Source: Tieghemostelium lacteum
Taxonomy: Eukaryota > Evosea > Eumycetozoa > Dictyosteliales > Raperosteliaceae
Direction: 5' to 3'
Assembly: GCA_001606155.1 (NCBI GenBank)
Contig: LODT01000004.1
Location: 992,001 to 1,056,000 of the forward strand
DNA: 64,000 nucleotides
Positions 57,434-64,000 of the stretch are shown piece after piece. The notes under the pieces were generated by a model that saw only the letters and a list, made by a program, of their open reading frames with translations, was not told the DNA's origin and ran no database searches. The translations under genes and the position numbers were made by a program. Each line of letters opens with the position of its first letter. Position 1 is the stretch's first letter.

Positions 57434-60400
57434 ATGAAGAAGGTAGAATATGTTGGATTGCTTTTCATATTTGTACTTTTTAATATAACATATGCTCAAA
57501 ATTATTTTTATAATCCAGAGAATGGGCATTATTATTCATATAATAAATTATTATTAGTTACACAAGCACAAGCAGTTAGTTTTTGTTCTACTTTAGGCTT
57601 TAATAATTCAGCAGGGTATATATAATTAATTAAATTAATTTAAAAAAAAAATGGATTATATTAATAGTTTATAAAAAAATTTAGGTATTTGGTGACTATA
57701 ACATCTCAAAGCGAATTTAAGTTCCTTGAGAACAATATATTTAATGTACCATTGGATATTAATTCAAAAGTGTTTTGGATAAGTGGAACTAATGCTGATA
57801 ATTCCAATCTATATTCATATGGTGATGGACCTGAAAAAGGAGAAGTTATGTATATTGTAAATTTAGATCAATCTAGATACTATTCTTTATTTCATTTTGC
57901 AGAACCTTCTAACTTGGATACCAATAGCTTTGTTACTGTGGCCTATAATGATTACACATCGAAATTCTATATGAAAACAGCGGATTCTACTTTGACTGTT
58001 GAATATGTTATTTGTGAATATGGTGGTTTAGAATTACCTTTTATGCCTGCAGGTGCTACTAAAAATGGTATAGTTACTGTAAAGGGGAATAGTGGATTTC
58101 CATTAGACTGGATTTACTCTAATATGCAAATTAAATTTACAGTTCCCGGGCAACCAATTAGCACAGGAATACAATGTACAAACTATGTCCTAACACAAGT
58201 CAATAACATACAATGTACACTGCCACTAGGATCTGGGGTCTATGATCTTTACTATATTGAAACTGCAAGTAATCGTACTATAAATGTAAAAGGGTGGGGT
58301 TATAGACCACCTTGGATATCCATTGTATATCCCCCAAATTCTATAGGTACTGTAACAATTGCTGGTTACAATTTTGGATCTGATCCAACTAACTTGTTGG
58401 TATGGATTGGTGACAACCAACAGGCGTGTAACAACCCAACTCTATTGGTTAATGAAATGGCTATAACATGTATCTTACCTGCACCTGTAGGTAGACTTCT
58501 TCCAGTTACAATATCTGTCAATGGCATTCAATATACATCGTATAAATCATATGTATATTGGAATGAAACAGATCTATTTTATTCAGGTACAAATGCCCCA
58601 GTTTCCTTTTCTTTACAAGGTTATTCATCACTTCCAGGTATTTATGGATTCCAATCAACAAAGTCAATTACCACAAGTGAACTAAAAATATGGTACTCTA
58701 AAATGTATCCTTATTTACTTGAAGGTTCATATCTTCAATGGAACAATATGTTTTATGATTCAACAAACTTTATATTTAAAAGTTTGGATACTAGTTTGCC
58801 CGTCACTCCTTCATATGGAATTCTATCTGGACAACTTGTAGGTTCAAATAGACTCTATCTAGATTGGGCTGCTAATGTCTTATCCAGCGTAGACCCTCAA
58901 TTAAGTACAAGTAAAGCTGGCCTATTGGTTGAATATGGTGGATATAATCCACTCTTATTATCACAATCAATTACAATATACACATCCGGTGCTACAGTAA
59001 GCTTTAGAATGTCTTATTATGGGTCACCTATTTATGCAAGATCTTATGTTTTTACATTTTTGGGGTCTACAATAAGTTACGATAGTTCATCACTATACAA
59101 TACTGATGTAATTATGCCTATGATATCAGTAACCATTCCACCAGGTGTTGGTACTCCAGGTAATGTGGTTGGTACACTCAATGGTGTTCCTATTGATGGA
59201 ACTATTTCTATAACATACTTTGCACCAAATATATTAAGTATCAGTCCAGCACCATCTGATACCGGTCTTATTACTATTATCGGTAATGGTTTTGGAAATG
59301 ACCCCACCTATCTATCAGTATCAGTTGATACTACCTCTCAATGTAGTAATATTAAGTTTTTAGATCAACATTTGGTATTTACATGTGAGATGGGACCAGG
59401 AATACCAGGAAGCACTAGAAGTATTATTGTTACACTTAGTTCGCAAAATTCCCTACCTACAACAGCTACCTATTGGATTCCTTTAGTGTCTTCTATAAGT
59501 AAAGGTCTACCATCTGGAGGACAGATAACAATTAAAGGTTTAAACTTTTATATTGACATTTCAATAGTAACTGTAACTCTAGATAGAACAACTATATTGA
59601 CTTGTACAATGCCCGTTGCATTCACAGAGATACATTGCATACTCAGTCCAGGTAGAGGTAGCCACACTATACAAATACAAGTTGGAACTTCTCAATCAAG
59701 CCTTGAAACCTTGAGTTACAATTCTGCTATGCCAGAAGTTGTAAGCCAACAATCTACAAAAATAATAGTTGAAGGGCTGAATTTTGGATATATATCAGCA
59801 CCACCTCACTTTGTAGGATTAACTATAGAGATAGGACCACCTTATTTAAACATTACCAACCTATGTACTGGTATGAATAACACAATGTTTGAATGTATAT
59901 TAACAGGATCAGAGCTTTTTAGTGGTAATGGACAATTGAAAGTAACTAGTGGATTTGGTCCTAATTATGCAGCGGTCAATTTAAGACCTGTAATTTCAGT
60001 CCTCGGTGGTACATTATATGATACAACTACAACAGATATAATGACAATTAGTGGTATGTTTTTTGATAACTCGTCTGAACCTATTAGAGTAACCAACTCT
60101 GGAGTTCCAAGTAACTATATTGGAAATATAACTGTTAATAGCTATAATACAATATATTACTCAGTTCCTCAATATACTGGTAAAAATCACACAATTAGAG
60201 TTCTTATTGGCCAATCTATGTACTCCAATTCCGTTCAGTATTCCTATCTACCACCTTCCATTGTATCTGTTACTCCAACTCTTTTATCCAATAATACATA
60301 TTCATTTACTGTTATAGCTACACAAATGGGTTCACTTCAAAGCAACTTGTATTTGTCTCTGGGTGGTTATATTATGCCAGTAATATCCTTTACATCAACT

Positions 60401-62014
60401 AACAATACAGTTGTTGGAAATGTTTATACTAGAGTAATCAAATACAACACTTATCTTTCCCTATTTGTGAATGATCAAGAGGCAACTTATCCTACAACTT
60501 TAAAACCTGTAATTGGAACAATCAAAAATAGGCCACCATTGATTGGTGGATTGGTAACAATCATAGGTTACTACTTATCCTATAGTGAATCACCTCAAGT
60601 TATTCTACAATCCCAAAACTTGCAAAATATATCATTAACCTCAAACACCACTTTACTAGCTGATAAATGGGAAATTATTGCATCTTTTACACCTGGTACT
60701 GGTTTATTTGGTATTTTACTCACCCTACCAAATTCAGAAAGTGATATATATCAATTTAGTTACCAATCACCAATTGTCAGAGAGTCTACAGAGCTCTATT
60801 TTAACCAACCTGGTAATGTAACAATCACTGGTGATAACTTTGCACAAGTAAATCCGACTGTCTCTATTGGATCCATTCCATGTACCAACCCTTTTATATT
60901 GTCTATAAATCAATTGGTATGTCACTTCTCAGCAAATGTAACTTCTGAAAATGGTGAATCACTTGATGTATCAGTAACTGTTGATTCCTTAACTGGAAGT
61001 AACCAAGTATTCTTCTACACTCTTGATAAAGATTGTGAAAAGAATTGTTCAGGACATGGAGATTGTGATAGAACAACATCAACATGTACATGTTATACTG
61101 GTTATATTGGTTCTGATTGTTCAATTAAAAACAACACAAAACCTGAACCTCCCAAAACTGATGGAAATGGAAACACAAATCTTCCTGGACAATCTGTTAA
61201 TTTCAATATCTCATTGGCATTCATCAGAGAAAAGAAATTTGATGATTCAATTGTTAAAGTTCTTGATCTAACAACAATGAATATCATTGAAAAGAAATTA
61301 ATTCCACCAAATACCTCATTTTTCAAAGGTGTATTTAATGATAATAATGTATCAGTTTAGTTTAATGTCACCTATTACCCAACACAAACCACAATTGATT
61401 TCGCAGGAGAACCAATTCAACAACCATCCAATTCAATTAAATATCAAATCAGTATCTTTGATTGGGATTTTGAAGAACAAACCAATCATCTTGAATTGAT
61501 TTATAAAAGCTCAACACCATCAGTTTCAGAATTGAATTGTGAAGAAACTAAAACCAATTCAACCAATAATATTGAAAATTATCGAGGATACAAAATTCAA
61601 GCAGGATCTGATCTATTTGAAACTAAATTCTCAGATAGAATGATTGTTGATAACAGACTTTTGAAAAGTCGAATTTCACAATTACCTGAATCTGACCCAC
61701 TATACCAACAAATCGGCAACACAGAACAAGATGAACTTTCAATCTTGATATCACTCTCAACACCCTATTTCAGACACTTTTGCACACTAGATCCTAATTT
61801 CTCAGTTCTTCTCACAACTGAATCCAATGAAAATAACGATTGTGATTCACATTCTAAAAGTAACAAATGGAAATTACCAGTCATTCTAGTTGTATCAATA
61901 ACTGCTGGTTTATCTATTGCTGTAGCATCAATATGGTACTTCAGAAACAAAATAGTATTTAAAAGACAAAGAAACTTTATCTTAGAAAGATTGAGAAACG
62001 GAAGTAGAGAATAA
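57434..62014 (+). CDS. Lectin-TIG-EGF surface protein, tandem copy 3, interrupted by one in-frame stop
   Basis: Two exons, 57434-57615 and 57685 onward; intron 69 bp at the conserved phase-2 Gly. Same order as copies 1 and 2: signal peptide (MKKVEYVGLLFIFVLFNITY), lectin-like domain (VFWISGTN, FAEPS, YVICEYGG), TIG repeats (PWISIVYPPNSIGTVTIAGY and others), EGF (CTCYTGYIGSDC) and start of the ComC-type domain. At 61358-61360 the codon CAG of both sister genes is TAG, ending the protein at 1285 residues. After it the frame continues without further damage to 62014, including the membrane helix (KLPVILVVSITAGLSIAVAS). So this is a very young pseudogene, a secreted version without anchor, a read-through case or a sequence error. 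Apart from this one base the copy looks fully maintained. Confidence 0.85.
60929..61824 (+). repeat. Near-identical 3' block, copy 3 of 3
   Basis: Third copy of the block described at 51721 and 56188. It carries a few private changes, including the TAG codon at 61358-61360. Confidence 0.9.
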
Positions 62015-62120
62015 TAAATTCACTTTTATTTTGAACGTAATTTTGAATCTGTTGATTGTTATTGTTTTTTTTCTTTTACTTTTTTGTGCACACGTATATA
62101 TATTAGTAATGTATTGACCC

Positions 62121-64000
62121 TTATACAAGGTAATCAATTAGATTTTTTATAAAATCTTTTTCATATTGGGTATTTAACATCATATTTGGATCATTTGGAG
62201 GACATCTCAAAAGACCAGGGGCAAAGACCATAGAAATGTTATCAGCGTCCATTTTAGTTTTTGGTGTATTTGCAGGGTTGGCAACATATTTTAGGAATTT
62301 GAGAATGAAAAACAAAACCTCACGGTTAATTGGAGGTAGATTGTGAACTTGTCTAGTAACTTCATCACGTGATTTTGATTTGATGCAATCATAGTACAAT
62401 TCAGTTGGAATGACTGGATCTGTGAGCTCTCTAAGCCAGAGTTTGAGTAGACCTGCCAAAACATGTGGGTCATCACTGGTCAGAGTGAAATCAAATTCAT
62501 TCATTTGTTTCTTTATACGGTTGACTTCAGAGGTTGTACCAGGTACACGGAAAATACCTTCAGTTGAACACCCATTACAATTGATGATACCTTCAGTTAC
62601 AATTTTAAGGAATGCAGGGTAAGGCAGATCAGCGTATTCAACTACCTTTTCTCTCTGGACTTCCATAATTTGATCGAGGGTTGAATTGAAAATGGTTGGT
62701 GTTGGACCTACATTTCCAGAACCCTTTAATTTATTACCACTCTTTTTCTTGTCATCATCTTTCTTCTTCTTGTCTTTATCTTTTTTTTCTTGTTCTTCTT
62801 TTTTCTTTTTCTCTTGTTCCTCTTTTTTCTTTTCCTTTTTCTCTTGTTCATCTTTTTCCTTTTTCTCTTTTTTGTCACGTTTTTCTTGTTCTTCTTTTTC
62901 CTTTTTTGTTTTTTCCCTTTCTCTTCTTTCTTTTTCTTCGTTATCTCTCTTTTCTTTGAGTTCTTGTGCTTTGGAGGCTGATGATAAAACTTTTTCGTCG
63001 TAGAATGGGGTGGATACAGGGGGTGATAAACCGTTGGTAAGTCTATTTTGGAACATTGAATTCAAATCCTGAGATAATCTGTTATTGTTGCCTGATATCA
63101 GACCTCCATTTGAGTTTCTCTTCTCTTTTAATAGATTGGTTGGTGGGGGTGGTGGTGTGCTGTTACCGCTGTGGGATAGTGGTGAGGTGTTTCCACTACC
63201 ACTTGACATTGGGGGTGAGAGTGATGATGCACTAGTTGAGAATGACAATTGACCTGAAACACCTCCACTTTGTGGATGGGTGTAAGATGACATTGTCTTA
63301 GGGTCCAATGAATTGGATTTAACAAATGCCGGAGGCTGTTGAAGAGATTTAAGTGCTGGTACACTGCCCAAAGGTGACCCTAACATTGTTATAGGTTGGG
63401 GAGAGTTATTGTTATTACTGTTGTTATTGGCAATTGGTTTGAATTGTGGTGGTACACCTGACATTCTTTTAGGAGTGGTAGGTGTTGAATTTGGTGATTG
63501 TTGTGGTGGTTTATTTAACATTGTTGGAGGTGGAGGTGGAGGCATGCTGTTATTTGTAATTACAATAGGTGGTGGGGGTAAGGTTACTGTACTTGGAGGA
63601 GGTGGTGGTAAATGTACTATAGGAGGTGGAAGATTATTAACAGATGTTATTGGTGGTGGTAATATGACTGTGTTGGGTGGAGGTGGGGGTAATCCCCCTG
63701 AATTACTGAGTTGCTGACCAGGTTGAGGAGGTGGTCTTCTAGGTACTGGTGGGGACCCTGATGGTGATGGAGATGGTGATAGTTTACTAATCATCTTTGG
63801 TGATGGTGGTGGCAATGTAGAGTTATTAATACTATTAATTACAGGTGAAGAAGAGCTATGTGAAGGTGATGGTGTAGTGCTATTTTGAGGTGGGTTATTG
63901 TTCATTGGCTGTTGTACTGGTGGTTGTGGTGGTCCTTGATTATTAGTAGGATGCATTATAGGTGATTTAAATGTTCTAGGAGGTGCCTGTGGTGGAGTCT
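62121..64000 (-). CDS. RhoGAP protein, Vilse/ARHGAP39-like (5' end beyond window)
   Basis: The frame is open from the stop at 62121 to the window edge, passing the ATG at 63956: upstream codons read [14 protein letters not shown], still Pro-rich coding sequence, so the true start is outside. At least 626 residues. The first ~290 residues are Pro/Ser-rich with SH3- or WW-binding type PPPPP runs; residues near 320-410 are a Lys/Glu charged helix; the last ~180 form a RhoGAP domain with the arginine finger in [10 protein letters not shown], then [20 protein letters not shown], and [20 protein letters not shown]. The [14 protein letters not shown] and LRCPPNDP wording is closest to ARHGAP39/Vilse. 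It should speed GTP hydrolysis on Rac-type GTPases and act on actin. Whether a MyTH4 or WW domain exists cannot be judged here. Confidence 0.9.
   Translation of the reverse strand, partial: TPPQAPPRTFKSPIMHPTNNQGPPQPPVQQPMNNNPPQNSTTPSPSHSSSSPVINSINNSTLPPPSPKMISKLSPSPSPSGSPPVPRRPPPQPGQQLSNSGGLPPPPPNTVILPPPITSVNNLPPPIVHLPPPPPSTVTLPPPPIVITNNSMPPPPPPTMLNKPPQQSPNSTPTTPKRMSGVPPQFKPIANNNSNNNNSPQPITMLGSPLGSVPALKSLQQPPAFVKSNSLDPKTMSSYTHPQSGGVSGQLSFSTSASSLSPPMSSGSGNTSPLSHSGNSTPPPPPTNLLKEKRNSNGGLISGNNNRLSQDLNSMFQNRLTNGLSPPVSTPFYDEKVLSSASKAQELKEKRDNEEKERREREKTKKEKEEQEKRDKKEKKEKDEQEKKEKKKEEQEKKKKEEQEKKDKDKKKKDDDKKKSGNKLKGSGNVGPTPTIFNSTLDQIMEVQREKVVEYADLPYPAFLKIVTEGIINCNGCSTEGIFRVPGTTSEVNRIKKQMNEFDFTLTSDDPHVLAGLLKLWLRELTDPVIPTELYYDCIKSKSRDEVTRQVHNLPPINREVLFFILKFLKYVANPANTPKTKMDADNISMVFAPGLLRCPPNDPNMMLNTQYEKDFIKNLIDYLV

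Noticed and set aside
48176-62014. Reading the three lectin-TIG genes as Tgr (TgrB/TgrC) orthologs
   Set aside because: Tgr proteins lack the lectin-like head, EGF and ComC-type domain; only the TIG theme and clustering are shared.
62686-63003. + strand Phe/Ser-rich frames over the RhoGAP charged segment
   Set aside because: Mirror of the Lys/Glu-rich coding strand; not a gene.
1-64000. Retroelements, CRISPR arrays or virus-like elements
   Set aside because: No reverse transcriptase, capsid, long terminal repeat or spacer array was recognised anywhere in the window.

Overview
The window is a gene-dense piece of a dictyostelid social amoeba nuclear genome. The signs are strongly AT-rich intergenic DNA with long A and T runs, short introns (about 50-90 bp, GTATGT/GTAAGT donors), Asn/Gln/Ser/Thr tracts inside proteins, and protein types typical of these amoebae: ComC-type EGF proteins, TIG-repeat cell-surface proteins, the large ankyrin-like family and Ste20/MKC-like kinases. 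Coding GC looks higher than in Dictyostelium discoideum, so a group 1-3 species (Polysphondylium/Heterostelium, Cavenderia, Tieghemostelium, Acytostelium) is likelier; the species cannot be settled from sequence reading alone. I count about 30 genes, two of them cut by the window ends.

Layout. 1-2637 (-): 5' three quarters of a large helical protein that runs off the left edge into an F-box-like segment. 3012-4410 (+): unknown Cys/His protein. 4855-9174 (+): ComC-like membrane protein. 9283-21530 (+): a same-strand run of a YJU2B/CCDC130 splicing factor, an ankyrin-like protein, PDRG1-like prefoldin-type protein, a probable HPS6 (BLOC-2), choline/ethanolamine phosphotransferase, a tiny protein, a small heat shock protein and COG6. 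21662-24913 (-): GID8 of the CTLH/GID ubiquitin ligase and an FG-GAP surface protein. 24914-28293: 3.4 kb without an intact gene, holding a tandem direct repeat and the decayed 3' end of a DDE transposase. 28294-31966 (+): class II histone deacetylase. 32145-33317 (-): two paralogous small Cys-rich membrane proteins. 33608-38754: ribosomal proteins eL21, eS19 and uL5, a peroxiredoxin-like protein lacking the peroxidatic cysteine, and an OB-fold protein. 39185-47755: Rogdi-like, Kelch-like, MKC-type kinase, CCCH-Smr protein and urea transporter. 48176-62014 (+): three tandem, 4.3-4.6 kb surface-protein genes. 62121-64000 (-): Vilse/ARHGAP39-like RhoGAP, 5' end outside.

The most interesting locus is the tandem trio at 48176-62014. 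Each encodes a signal peptide, a C-type-lectin-like domain, many TIG/IPT-like beta-sandwich repeats, one EGF-like module, a ComC-type C-terminal domain and one membrane helix. The last ~0.9 kb of the three genes is nearly identical at the DNA level while the lectin and TIG parts are strongly diverged, which looks like gene conversion of the stalk/anchor under a diversifying head. The third copy carries a single in-frame stop just before its anchor. The ComC-like gene at 4855-9174 shares the same EGF plus C-terminal module. The architecture recalls, but is not the same as, the Tgr allorecognition proteins; a role in cell-cell recognition is inference.
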